From assembly GCF_023100805.1 (NCBI RefSeq), contig NZ_CP095855.1:248001-312000 (forward strand): 64,000 bases of DNA. Reading direction: 5' to 3'. The notes under the pieces are model-generated. The model was given only the letters and a program-made list of their open reading frames with translations. It had not been told where the DNA came from and searched no databases. The position numbers were made by a program, and so were the translations under genes. Below, in pieces: positions 16,574 through 24,934 of the stretch (position 1 is the first letter of the stretch; each line of letters begins with the position of its first letter). The stretch comes from Chitinophaga filiformis (GTDB lineage Bacteria; Bacteroidota; Bacteroidia; Chitinophagales; Chitinophagaceae).

Positions 16574-16804
16574 TCACCCGCCACTCACTGGCGGGATCAC
16601 CGCAATTTCATCTCCGGGTTGTAACACATCCTCATCATTGGCATACACCTTATTTACCGCTATCATCAGGGAACGTAAGTGTTCCAGTTGCGGGTATTTT
16701 GTATACAACCAGGTCCTGAGTGCTGCTACCGATGTAACTCCTTCCGCCGTAATAACAGGTGCTCCTGCTATATCTTTCGCTATACCAAATAGTAAAATAC
16801 GCAT
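16574..16804 (-). CDS. moaD: Molybdopterin synthase sulfur carrier subunit MoaD
   Basis: Ubiquitin-like sulfur carrier whose C-terminal Gly-Gly is adenylylated by MoeB and thiocarboxylated before sulfur transfer to MoaE. The 76-residue ORF reads MRILLFGIAKDIAGAP at the N-terminus and ends in EIAVIPPVSGG, the required terminal diglycine. The MoeB-rhodanese gene that should activate it is at 21838 on the same strand. No RBS of note. Confidence 0.94.
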   Translation of the reverse strand: MRILLFGIAKDIAGAPVITAEGVTSVAALRTWLYTKYPQLEHLRSLMIAVNKVYANDEDVLQPGDEIAVIPPVSGG

Positions 16805-16880
16805 ATCCCGTGTATGAAATTTGGATAAAGCTACGATAATGTAGTAATTTTAAAGAGAAGACATATCAAATAAACGTAAG

Positions 16881-17249
16881 ATGAAAATCAGGATCAGGGG
16901 TAACAGCATCCGCTACAGGCTGGATAAAAAAGACATAGAAGTACTGAAAGCTGAAGGAAAAGTGGAAGAAAGCACGACCATCGGCGCGGGTAACCTTCAT
17001 TTCTGCATCAAAGCTAAAGCTGGCAGCAATGCGCCTTTCATTAAACTAGAATCATCCGCTATACACCTTTCCTTCCCTAAAGAACAGGTGCAGCAATGGA
17101 CAGATACAGACCAGGTGGGTTTTTCCGCCGAAATTCCCAATGCGGACGGTTCTGTGTTAAGCATTCTCATTGAGAAAGATTTCAAATGCCTGACTGAAAG
17201 AGATGAGGATGACAGTAACGCATTTGACAATCCTGCAAGTAACTGTTAA
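16881..17249 (+). CDS. DUF7009-like small protein
   Basis: 122-residue cytosolic protein beginning MKIRIRGNSIRYRLDKKDIE. I recall this pattern from a small uncharacterised Bacteroidota family (DUF7009); the family name is from memory. It is predicted beta-rich, with no signal peptide, ending in an acidic tail (LTERDEDDSNAFDNPASNC). It is divergent from moaD (76-bp gap) and upstream of the TonB siderophore receptor, with a 216-bp gap between. The repeated placement of such genes near moa genes suggests, but does not show, a link to the cofactor pathway. Confidence 0.65.
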   Translation: MKIRIRGNSIRYRLDKKDIEVLKAEGKVEESTTIGAGNLHFCIKAKAGSNAPFIKLESSAIHLSFPKEQVQQWTDTDQVGFSAEIPNADGSVLSILIEKDFKCLTERDEDDSNAFDNPASNC

Positions 17250-17465
17250 TCAAATATTTAATTCATAAATAGACCTCATACAGCCTTATTTAGCTTGAAA
17301 AGTTTGGGGTAGACACTATCATTTTAGATAGATTATAAAATATGACATATTCCTGACACGCAATGCATTGCTGGCTGCTTTTTCCGCTTTCGGTAAATCT
17401 TTTTCCCGATTCGATTAAGTAAGCGGACAATACTGATCGTTCTTTGTGGAAAAATCAGTCAGTCA

Positions 17466-19943
17466 ATGTTCGGCTATTTACAGAAGCTACAAATCAGCAT
17501 TTTCCTATACCTGTTCCTGTGCATATCTGCCAACGCACAAACCAAAGTGAACATAGAAGGCACAGTAAGAGATATCAACAACGTTCCATTACCGAAAGTG
17601 AGTGTACTGCTCAATAAGGCCCAGACTGCTTTCACAGACGAAAACGGACATTATATCTTTTCAAACCTGCCTGAAGGCGTAGAATATACCATCCGCTTTA
17701 CGCATACCGGTTTTGAACCTTTACAGCAGAAAGTAAAGGGCAACAGGCTGGATGTTACCTTGGTACCAGCTTCTTCCCAGCTGCAAACCGTAGAAATAAC
17801 CGGACGAACTGAAAAAGGATATAAGAACACCGCTTCCTTTATCGGCACCAAAACAGCTACTCCGCTGAAAGACGTGCCTCAGTCTATCTCTTATGTTACC
17901 AAGGAACTGATGCAGGACCAGGCATCAGTAAGAATGGGAGACGTTGTTAAGAACTTCAGTGGTGTGAACCAGTTTACTTTTTATGATGATATCACTATCC
18001 GCGGTTTTCGTATCAACGGGGGTAGCACTACACAGCTGCTGAATGGTCTGCGCACCTTCACCGGTTTCTGGAAACAACCAATGGTCAATTACCTGGAAAG
18101 AGTGGAAGTGATCAAAGGCCCGGCCTCTGCATTGTTTGGCAATGCGTCTCCGGGCGGTACCATCAACCGTGTAACTAAAAAACCACTGGAAGAGGCTCGT
18201 AAATCACTCAGCTTCACCATGGGTAGCTTCAATAACAACCGCGTTCTGGCCGACTTTACCGGTCCGCTGAACGATGAGAAGACCATCCTCTACCGTCTGA
18301 ACATCGGGTATGAAAATTCAGAGTCTTTCCGCGACCTTCAGTTTGACAAAAACCTGGTGATCGCACCCTCTGTATCTTTCCTGCCAACGGAGAAAACACG
18401 TATCAACTTTGATGCGGTATATAATAAATCCAACAGTCGCCTTGACCGCGGACAGTCGGTACTATACAATGGCGACCTGCATTCAACACCGATCTCCCGT
18501 TCACTCAATGCAACCAACGACTATCTGAATGAGGAAACATATACCATCACTGCGTCTCTGAATCACCAGTTCTCCAGCCGTCTGGCCTTTAACCTGGCTT
18601 ACCTGCGTACCGGTTATACAGAAGATCTGCTGGAACACCGTAGTGCCAATGCGTATGCAGTGGATTCTTCCGGCGCTCCTATTCCGAACCTTGTAGCCCG
18701 TCAGTCATTCATACGCAAAAAGAACCCTTCCAGTGACAATGCGTCTGCTTACCTGACCTATAGCGTTGAAACCGGTAAGGTATCGCACAAACTTGTGGGC
18801 GGTTATGATTACGCAACTTCTAAACTGCCTCCAGGCGCCTCCCAGTTAACAGCGAGCAATTACCAGCTGAAAGCTGGCGGTGCAGCCGCATACAATCCTG
18901 CTAAAGCGGCCAACTACGTATTTTACAACTACACTACTCCTGACGGAAAGGTGATCAGCATACCTAAACCAAACGTATCTTCTTTTGATATCACCAAAAA
19001 TGATAACAAACTGGAGGATCCTTCCAAATACACTTATGTTGTACAAAACAGTGCTGTTTTGCCATCTTTCAACAGCATCAGCGGTATTTATCTGCAGGAC
19101 CAGATCAGCATTGGAAATCTGAAGTTGTTACTTGGCGGCCGTTATGAAACATACACTGACAAGCCTAATTACAGGACCGATAGCGTGAAAAAAGTGACGC
19201 AGCATACTTTCCTTCCGAGACTGGGTGTTGTATACAGCATTAATCGCAATATCAATGTGTACGGTATGTATACCAAAGGTTACAATCCTCAGGATGCTGC
19301 TGTTCAGACCAATCCTCTCTCCGGCGGACCATTCGATCCTATTAACAGTCAGTTATGGGAAGGCGGCCTGAAAACGGAATGGTTTAATGGCAATATAACC
19401 GCCAATGCCGCCGCATACCATATTGTACAAACCAATACGCTGTATAACGCAAATGAACCGGGTAATCCTGACAAGATGATACAGATTGGTGAAGAGACCT
19501 CCAAAGGCGTGGAACTGGATGTAACCGGGCGTATTACAACTAACTGGGACCTGACAATTGCATATGCTTTCAATGACGCTACCATCAGTAAGTCAGGCAA
19601 ATCTGATTCAGCATTGGTTGGCAAACAGAAACCAAACGCACCTAAGCACCAGGGTAATGTCTGGACTAAATACACCATTCCTTCCGGTCCTGTAAAAGGA
19701 CTAGGGGTAGGAGCAGGCGCTAACTTCGTAACAGAAAGGAATGTGTCGCTCAACACGAAGCAGACCCTGCCGGGCTATGTACTGGTGAACGCGGCTGTTT
19801 ACTACCAGGTGAATAAAGTGCGCCTGCAGGTGAATTTCAATAACGTTACAAATAAAACCTACTGGGTCGGCGGATATGACTATATTCGCCTCTTCCCCGG
19901 CGCGCCGAGGAGCTGGCAGGCAACAATCTCATATACATTCTGA
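17466..19943 (+). CDS. TonB-dependent siderophore receptor
   Basis: Outer-membrane 22-strand barrel that imports ferric siderophores using TonB energy. The 825-residue product begins with a signal peptide (about residues 1-24, ending ISANA/QT). A carboxypeptidase-like regulatory beta-sandwich (about 27-108) follows, then a plug domain with KDVPQSISYVTKELMQDQ and VEVIKGPASALFGNASPGGTINRVTKKP, the hallmark of the FecA/FhuA siderophore class, and a barrel ending in the aromatic SWQATISYTF. It is followed 2 bp later by a PepSY reductase-like gene, a standard pairing for iron uptake and reduction. No Fur-like box was convincingly found in the 216-bp upstream gap. Confidence 0.95.
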   Translation: MFGYLQKLQISIFLYLFLCISANAQTKVNIEGTVRDINNVPLPKVSVLLNKAQTAFTDENGHYIFSNLPEGVEYTIRFTHTGFEPLQQKVKGNRLDVTLVPASSQLQTVEITGRTEKGYKNTASFIGTKTATPLKDVPQSISYVTKELMQDQASVRMGDVVKNFSGVNQFTFYDDITIRGFRINGGSTTQLLNGLRTFTGFWKQPMVNYLERVEVIKGPASALFGNASPGGTINRVTKKPLEEARKSLSFTMGSFNNNRVLADFTGPLNDEKTILYRLNIGYENSESFRDLQFDKNLVIAPSVSFLPTEKTRINFDAVYNKSNSRLDRGQSVLYNGDLHSTPISRSLNATNDYLNEETYTITASLNHQFSSRLAFNLAYLRTGYTEDLLEHRSANAYAVDSSGAPIPNLVARQSFIRKKNPSSDNASAYLTYSVETGKVSHKLVGGYDYATSKLPPGASQLTASNYQLKAGGAAAYNPAKAANYVFYNYTTPDGKVISIPKPNVSSFDITKNDNKLEDPSKYTYVVQNSAVLPSFNSISGIYLQDQISIGNLKLLLGGRYETYTDKPNYRTDSVKKVTQHTFLPRLGVVYSINRNINVYGMYTKGYNPQDAAVQTNPLSGGPFDPINSQLWEGGLKTEWFNGNITANAAAYHIVQTNTLYNANEPGNPDKMIQIGEETSKGVELDVTGRITTNWDLTIAYAFNDATISKSGKSDSALVGKQKPNAPKHQGNVWTKYTIPSGPVKGLGVGAGANFVTERNVSLNTKQTLPGYVLVNAAVYYQVNKVRLQVNFNNVTNKTYWVGGYDYIRLFPGAPRSWQATISYTF

Positions 19944-19945
19944 TC

Positions 19946-21130
19946 ATGAAAAAAATTTTTGGCTGGTTACATCTCTGGCTGGGAATAGCTTCCGGCATTG
20001 TGGTTCTCGTAGTGGCGGGAACAGGCAGCCTGCTCGTATTTGAAGAAGAACTGGAACATGCGTTCCGGTCTTCTTTTTTTTATGTAGAGGTGCCGGCAAA
20101 CACTTCCAGGCAACCGCTGGACAACCTGACGGCTTATGTACAAAGGGAAAATCCCAAATACAAAGTCGGCACTATCCTGGTAGAGCCGGAAGCGGATCGT
20201 AGCGTAGTGTACCTGTTACGGAAAGGAAAAGGAAACAAGGTACTTAAGAACCAGCTTTATGTGGCTGTCAATCCTTATACGGGTAAGATCATTGAATCTG
20301 TTCCCGGCAATAAACGTTTCTTTTCTGTTGTACTGCAACTGCACCGTTACCTGTGCATGGGCGAAACCGGTAAGTTCATTACCGGCATTTCATGTTCCAT
20401 CTTTACCATCCTGATCCTGACAGGGCTGATATTATGGTGGCCCAAAAGGAATAACCGTAAACAGCGTTTAAGTGTAAAATGGAATGCATCTTTCAAGAGA
20501 CTTAACTGGGACCTGCATGCCGTGTTGGGTTTCTATGTACACATCGTATTGCTTGTCATCGCGCTTACAGGACTTGTATGGAGCTATAAATGGATGAACA
20601 ACCTGCTTTACATCGCTTTCGACGGGAACACCAAACAACAGAAAATAGTGGCTCCTGAAAGTCCTGCTGTAAAGAATACAGGGATTGCTTACCTGGAAAA
20701 GATGGTAAATACCATCAATGAAAGGTTACCATACGAAGGGACGATCACTATCCGCTTTGCAGAAAATGACAGTACATCTATTGCAACGTCAAAAGAAAAC
20801 CGGGCCAGGCATAGTAATGTGAGTGATTTCCTTTATTTCCAGGCCGGTACCGGCGAGTTAGTGAAGGAACGCCTGTATGACAACGAAAGTAATGGCACCA
20901 TCGCGAGAAGATGGGTATACCCGCTACACAGGGGCACCCTATATGGATGGCCTACCCAGATACTGGCGCTGATAGCAGCCCTGGTGGCTACAACATTGCC
21001 CATATCCGGGTTCCTGATATGGATGGGCAGAAAGAAGAAAAAGAAAAAACCGGAGGAAAAGATACAAGCGGTAAAAAAGCAGGCATTACCCCTGGATAAG
21101 CATCCGGACACCAGCGTACAGTATCAGTAA
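19946..21130 (+). CDS. PepSY-associated TM helix protein (putative siderophore-iron reductase)
   Basis: Inner-membrane protein with the PepSY_TM architecture: a helix at about residues 10-33 (GWLHLWLGIASGIVVLVVAGTG), a periplasmic PepSY region, helices near 145-163 and 190-210, and a last helix near 336-358. Conserved His in WLHLW, QLHRYLCMGETG and DLHAVLGFYVH may bind heme, as proposed for PiuB/FsqB-like ferric-siderophore reductases. It ends in a Lys-rich cytoplasmic tail (GRKKKKKKPEEK). It starts 2 bp after the receptor, so cotranscription is likely. Its 3' end overlaps the convergent TauE/SafE gene by 45 bp. Confidence 0.88.
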   Translation: MKKIFGWLHLWLGIASGIVVLVVAGTGSLLVFEEELEHAFRSSFFYVEVPANTSRQPLDNLTAYVQRENPKYKVGTILVEPEADRSVVYLLRKGKGNKVLKNQLYVAVNPYTGKIIESVPGNKRFFSVVLQLHRYLCMGETGKFITGISCSIFTILILTGLILWWPKRNNRKQRLSVKWNASFKRLNWDLHAVLGFYVHIVLLVIALTGLVWSYKWMNNLLYIAFDGNTKQQKIVAPESPAVKNTGIAYLEKMVNTINERLPYEGTITIRFAENDSTSIATSKENRARHSNVSDFLYFQAGTGELVKERLYDNESNGTIARRWVYPLHRGTLYGWPTQILALIAALVATTLPISGFLIWMGRKKKKKKPEEKIQAVKKQALPLDKHPDTSVQYQ

Positions 21131-21829
21131 GGCAGTAGCGCCTTCCACGATCCGTGGTTTCAGCACTGCAGCACTCAAACGGGCGCCTATCTGTCCGCCG
21201 ACGATAACAGACAACAAAAGCGGGCCGGCAAAGTGAAGATCAAATACAATTTCTCCTTTGCTGGCCTGTCCTAATAAGCCTCCGATAGAATTGATCAGAA
21301 TAAACACACTACAGATCCCCGCTATTTTCTTTGCTGTATCATAACGCCCCAGACGTAATACCGGCGACAAATAGATACCGCCGCCAATGCCGGTCATACC
21401 TGACAACAACCCGATACCCGCACCAACAATACCGTATTTATAGGTCTTCTGTGCATCAGGGTCCGGAACATATTGCTTCTCCAGGAACAACTTGTAACAC
21501 ATCAGCAAAGCAGCTATTGTCAAAGCAACTCCCAGCAACAGGAAAAAAGTATGTTGTTTCAGGGGCAGGTAACTGCCCAGAAAAGCGAATGGCACACTGA
21601 TCACACTTAACTGTAGGGCCCTCTTCAGCGGCAACTGGCCTGCACGGTAAAAATGATATACCCCGCCTGTAACCACTACTACGTTACAAAGCAGCGCTGT
21701 AGATTTCATCAGTTGGAAATCAACGCTCCACAACGCCATCAGTGCCAGGTAGCTTGAGCCGCCACCAAAGCCGGCAGAGGCATATAACAGGGCCACTGTG
21801 AAAAACAGTATGCAAAGTTCAATTGACAT
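21086..21829 (-). CDS. TauE/SafE-family sulfite/organosulfur exporter
   Basis: Eight-helix inner-membrane anion permease of the TauE/SafE family, 247 residues, with the two repeated halves typical of the family (VALLYASAGFGGGSSYLALM near the N-terminus; GLLSGMTGIGGGIYLSPVL in the middle). It sits 8 bp downstream of the moeB-rhodanese gene on the same strand, so it could handle sulfite or sulfur-containing by-products of that pathway, or the anion molybdate/sulfate; this is inference. Its last 45 bp overlap the convergent PepSY gene. Confidence 0.88.
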   Translation of the reverse strand: MSIELCILFFTVALLYASAGFGGGSSYLALMALWSVDFQLMKSTALLCNVVVVTGGVYHFYRAGQLPLKRALQLSVISVPFAFLGSYLPLKQHTFFLLLGVALTIAALLMCYKLFLEKQYVPDPDAQKTYKYGIVGAGIGLLSGMTGIGGGIYLSPVLRLGRYDTAKKIAGICSVFILINSIGGLLGQASKGEIVFDLHFAGPLLLSVIVGGQIGARLSAAVLKPRIVEGATALLILYAGVRMLIQG

Positions 21830-21837
21830 ACGCCAGT

Positions 21838-22923
21838 TTAATAAGTGTTCATTTCCACATCAATTTCGGCGGCCCAGGCGTGGATGCCTCCTTCTATATT
21901 GTAGACTGCAGGAAAACCTGCTGCGTCCAGCTGTTGCGCCACCATCAGGCTACGCATTCCATGATGGCACAGCAAAGCGATCGGCTGATCTTTTCTTAAT
22001 TTCGGAATAATACTTCCTACCATCCGCATGGGTACATGCATGGCTTGTGGGATATGGCATATTTCCCACTCATCAGGCTCTCTTACATCTATCAGTTGTA
22101 ATGGCTTCTCTGTTTCCAGCCAATCCTGCAACTGATGTACTGACAAGCTTTTCACGCCACCCGTATCGCAGGGCTGCTCATAGCTTTCCTGCAGCGTGGT
22201 AATGTCATGATTACCGGGAACAGGTTTGATCTGGAAAGTATGATGGATGTTGTAAAGCGTGTCAATTGTCAGTAACTGATTGCTGAGGGGCTCTCCGATG
22301 CCGGTAATGATCTTCACGGTTTCGTTGGCCTGATAAGAACCGATGATACCCGGCAGGATACCCAATACGCCGATATCGCTACAGTTCAGCATAGTACCTG
22401 GCTCCGGCTGCTCGGGGAACAGGCAACGGTAAGTTGCGCTCCCTTTATAATTGAATACGCTTACCTGTCCTTCATATTTATGGATAGCACCATATACAAA
22501 GGGTTTGTTGAGTATTACACAGGCATCATTGACCAGGTAGCGGGTGCCGAAATTATCTGTACAGTCCACCACTACATCATAAGGTCTGATAATGTCAAGT
22601 GCATTGTCAGGAATGATCCAGGTGTCATACATATCAAATTTTACTTCCGGATTAAGTTGCTGCAGGCGTTGAACGGCCGTTTTCAACTTCGGGTTGCCTA
22701 CTTCATTGGTGTTGTAAAGCACCTGTCTTTGCAGGTTGGTGAGAGATATATCATCGTGTTCCACGATACCGATCTTTCCGATTCCCATTGCAGTGAGATA
22801 TTGCAATACGGGCACCCCTAATCCTCCTGCACCTATTACGAGTACTGCTGCATTGTTGAGCAGTTGTTGTTTTGCGGGACCGAAGCCTTCCAGTTTCAGG
22901 TGTCTGTCATATCGTTGCATCAT
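21838..22923 (-). CDS. moeB: MoeB/ThiF adenylyltransferase fused to rhodanese
   Basis: E1-like enzyme that adenylylates the C-terminal glycine of MoaD (and possibly ThiS) and, through its rhodanese domain, delivers sulfur. Residues 1-245 are the ThiF fold, with VLVIGAGGLGVPVLQYLTA (nucleotide loop) and ISLTNLQRQVLY. Residues about 262-361 are rhodanese, with LIDVREPDEWEICHIPQA and the active-site loop ALLCHHGMRS carrying the catalytic Cys. The zinc-binding CxxC pairs of classical MoeB are only partly visible (a Cys in TYRCLFPEQP). The start codon overlaps the GNAT stop by 4 bp (ATGA). Confidence 0.93.
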   Translation of the reverse strand: MMQRYDRHLKLEGFGPAKQQLLNNAAVLVIGAGGLGVPVLQYLTAMGIGKIGIVEHDDISLTNLQRQVLYNTNEVGNPKLKTAVQRLQQLNPEVKFDMYDTWIIPDNALDIIRPYDVVVDCTDNFGTRYLVNDACVILNKPFVYGAIHKYEGQVSVFNYKGSATYRCLFPEQPEPGTMLNCSDIGVLGILPGIIGSYQANETVKIITGIGEPLSNQLLTIDTLYNIHHTFQIKPVPGNHDITTLQESYEQPCDTGGVKSLSVHQLQDWLETEKPLQLIDVREPDEWEICHIPQAMHVPMRMVGSIIPKLRKDQPIALLCHHGMRSLMVAQQLDAAGFPAVYNIEGGIHAWAAEIDVEMNTY

Positions 22924-23465
22924 CCGTTCTTTATCCTTTTAGACATTAATATTGAATCGCCATATGTACCATCCGTTTGCTTAAATCCCTGGAGCAAACG
23001 TCCATATTCCAGGAAACCAAAGTTACGATACAACTGGATAGCTCTTTCATTATTTGCAAATACGTTGAGGTGAATGATTTCCAGTTCCTTATGCTGCTCC
23101 GCCCAACGCATGGCGGCGGTCATCAGGCGACGGCCGATGCCCATATTCCAGTATTCATGCAGGATGGCGATTCCCAGCTGGCCAAGGTGTGCTTCTTTCT
23201 TCAGTTCTGATTGTTTGATGGTAATAGAACCTGTGAGGCGGTTCTCCACGATCGCCAGCAGATGCAGGTGTTTAGATTCATTACTGAGAGCGCTGATAAA
23301 CGCCCGCTCGTCCACGACAGTCAGTTCCGCGGCTTCCTGTCTCGTCATGAGCAGAAAATCAGTTTCCATAGTCAGCTGCCGGAACAGGGCCAGTAGTGCC
23401 GGAGCGTCTTCCAGGAGGGCCGGGCGCACCAATAATACCTGGCCATTGGGTAGAAAGTGCTGCAT
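22920..23465 (-). CDS. GNAT-family N-acetyltransferase
   Basis: Acyltransferase of the GNAT superfamily, 181 residues, cytosolic. The acetyl-CoA binding motif A is visible as LGIAILHEYWNMGIGRRLMTAAM (QxxGxG/A-like WNMGIGRRL), followed by IHLNVFANNERAIQLYRNFGFLEYGR (motif B). It resembles ribosomal-protein or peptidyl-lysine acetyltransferases, but the substrate cannot be told from sequence. It is first in an operon with moeB and the TauE/SafE gene, overlapping moeB by 4 bp. About 70 bp separate it from the convergent-side serS stop. Confidence 0.9.
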   Translation of the reverse strand: MQHFLPNGQVLLVRPALLEDAPALLALFRQLTMETDFLLMTRQEAAELTVVDERAFISALSNESKHLHLLAIVENRLTGSITIKQSELKKEAHLGQLGIAILHEYWNMGIGRRLMTAAMRWAEQHKELEIIHLNVFANNERAIQLYRNFGFLEYGRLLQGFKQTDGTYGDSILMSKRIKNG

Positions 23466-23538
23466 ACTACAAATGTAACTACAAAAAAAAGCGCTGCAAC
23501 ATATGCAACGCTTTTCTATTATTTAAATAATTTCTTAT

Positions 23539-24813
23539 TTATAGTGTGATCTTATCTCCGCCAAAATAAGGCTGCAGCACTTTGGGTATATTGATACCAT
23601 CTGCTGTCTGGTTATTTTCCAGTATACAGGCCAGAATACGTGGCAAAGCCAGTGAGCTGCCGTTCAGGGTGTGCACCAGCTGCGGTTTACCACCACCGTC
23701 TTTAAAGCGGATCTTGGCGCGGTTTGCCTGGAAAGCTTCAAAATTGGATACAGAGCTCACTTCCAGCCATCTTTGCTGGGCAGTGCTGTACACTTCAAAA
23801 TCGTAGGTCAGAGCAGAACCGAAACCCATATCACCACCGCAAAGGCGCAGAATGCGGTACGGCAGTTCCAGGGCTTTCACCAGTTCCTCCACATGTGCTA
23901 CCATTTCGTCGAGCACCTCGTAAGACTTTTCCGGATGCACTACCTGTACAATCTCTACCTTATCGAACTGGTGGAGACGGTTCAGGCCGCGTACGTCCTT
24001 ACCATAGGAACCGGCTTCACGACGGAAACAAGGCGTATAACCGGTCAGTTTTACAGGCAGTTCGCTGTCTTTCAGGATCTCGTCCCTGAATAAGTTAGTC
24101 AGTGGCACTTCGGCGGTAGGGATGAGGTACAACTCATCTTCACCTACAAAATACATCTGGCCTTCTTTATCGGGCAACTGTCCGGTGCCATAACCGGAGG
24201 CTTCATTTACCAGGTGAGGTACCTGAAATTCCGTATACCCTTTGCTGGTGTTATAGTTCAGGAAATACTGGATCATAGCGCGCTGCAAACGTGCTCCACG
24301 GTTTTTATATACCGGGAAGCCAGCGCCGGAGATCTTATTTCCCAGCTCAAAATCGATCAGGTCATATTTCTTTGCCAGATCCCAATGAGGCACCGCACCT
24401 TCATATAATGCAGGGATCTCGCCGCCTTTGCGCACTTCCACATTATCTTCAGGGGTCTTACCCGGAGGCACCAGCGGAGATGGCAGGTTAGGCAGTTTTA
24501 CAAGTGTATCGTGTAAAAGCTTCTCGGTAGCTGCCAGCTCCTCATTGATGGGATGCAGCTTTTCGTTCAGAGATGTTACTTCCGATTTACGTGATTCCGC
24601 TTCATCTTTCTGTCCCTGGGCCATCAGCTTACCTATCTCTTTTGACAGCGAATTTGCTTTGGCCTTTGTCTCATCATACTCAAGGGTTAATTTCTTGCGC
24701 TTGTCGTCCAGCTCCAGCACCTGATCAACCAGTTCCAGCTCCCTGAAATTTTTCAAAGTGAGCCGTTCCAGCACCAGGTCTTTGTTTTGACGAATGAACG
24801 GAACTTGTAACAT
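23539..24813 (-). CDS. serS: Seryl-tRNA synthetase
   Basis: Class II aminoacyl-tRNA synthetase charging tRNA-Ser. The 424 residues contain the N-terminal coiled-coil arm (about 30-105), class II motif 2 (TPCFRREAGSYGKDVRGLNRLHQF, shown here as FRREAGSYG and RGLNRLHQF), and motif 3 near the C-terminus (NGSSLALPRILACILEN). Length and domain order are standard. A Bacteroidota -7 box (TATATTTG on the minus strand, 24836-24843) lies about 23 nt upstream of the ATG. A tRNA-Ser gene is present elsewhere in this window at 59439. Confidence 0.98.
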   Translation of the reverse strand: MLQVPFIRQNKDLVLERLTLKNFRELELVDQVLELDDKRKKLTLEYDETKAKANSLSKEIGKLMAQGQKDEAESRKSEVTSLNEKLHPINEELAATEKLLHDTLVKLPNLPSPLVPPGKTPEDNVEVRKGGEIPALYEGAVPHWDLAKKYDLIDFELGNKISGAGFPVYKNRGARLQRAMIQYFLNYNTSKGYTEFQVPHLVNEASGYGTGQLPDKEGQMYFVGEDELYLIPTAEVPLTNLFRDEILKDSELPVKLTGYTPCFRREAGSYGKDVRGLNRLHQFDKVEIVQVVHPEKSYEVLDEMVAHVEELVKALELPYRILRLCGGDMGFGSALTYDFEVYSTAQQRWLEVSSVSNFEAFQANRAKIRFKDGGGKPQLVHTLNGSSLALPRILACILENNQTADGINIPKVLQPYFGGDKITL

Positions 24814-24835
24814 TTTAAGATTTATTAAATTTCAG

Positions 24836-24843
24836 CAAATATA
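24836..24843 (-). promoter_or_regulatory. -7 promoter box of serS
   Basis: Reads TATATTTG on the minus strand, an exact match to TAnnTTTG, 22 nt before the serS start codon. Confidence 0.65.
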
Positions 24844-24934
24844 ACAGTCAATCAGGAAATGTGAATTAAGAATTAGGGAACGAGGCCATCCCCATCCCTA
24901 TTCCTGATACACAAGTCCTGGTCGGTAAATGTTA

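Noticed and set aside
17250..17465. Fur box upstream of the siderophore receptor
   Set aside because: AT-rich with partial inverted repeats, but nothing close enough to a Fur consensus to call.
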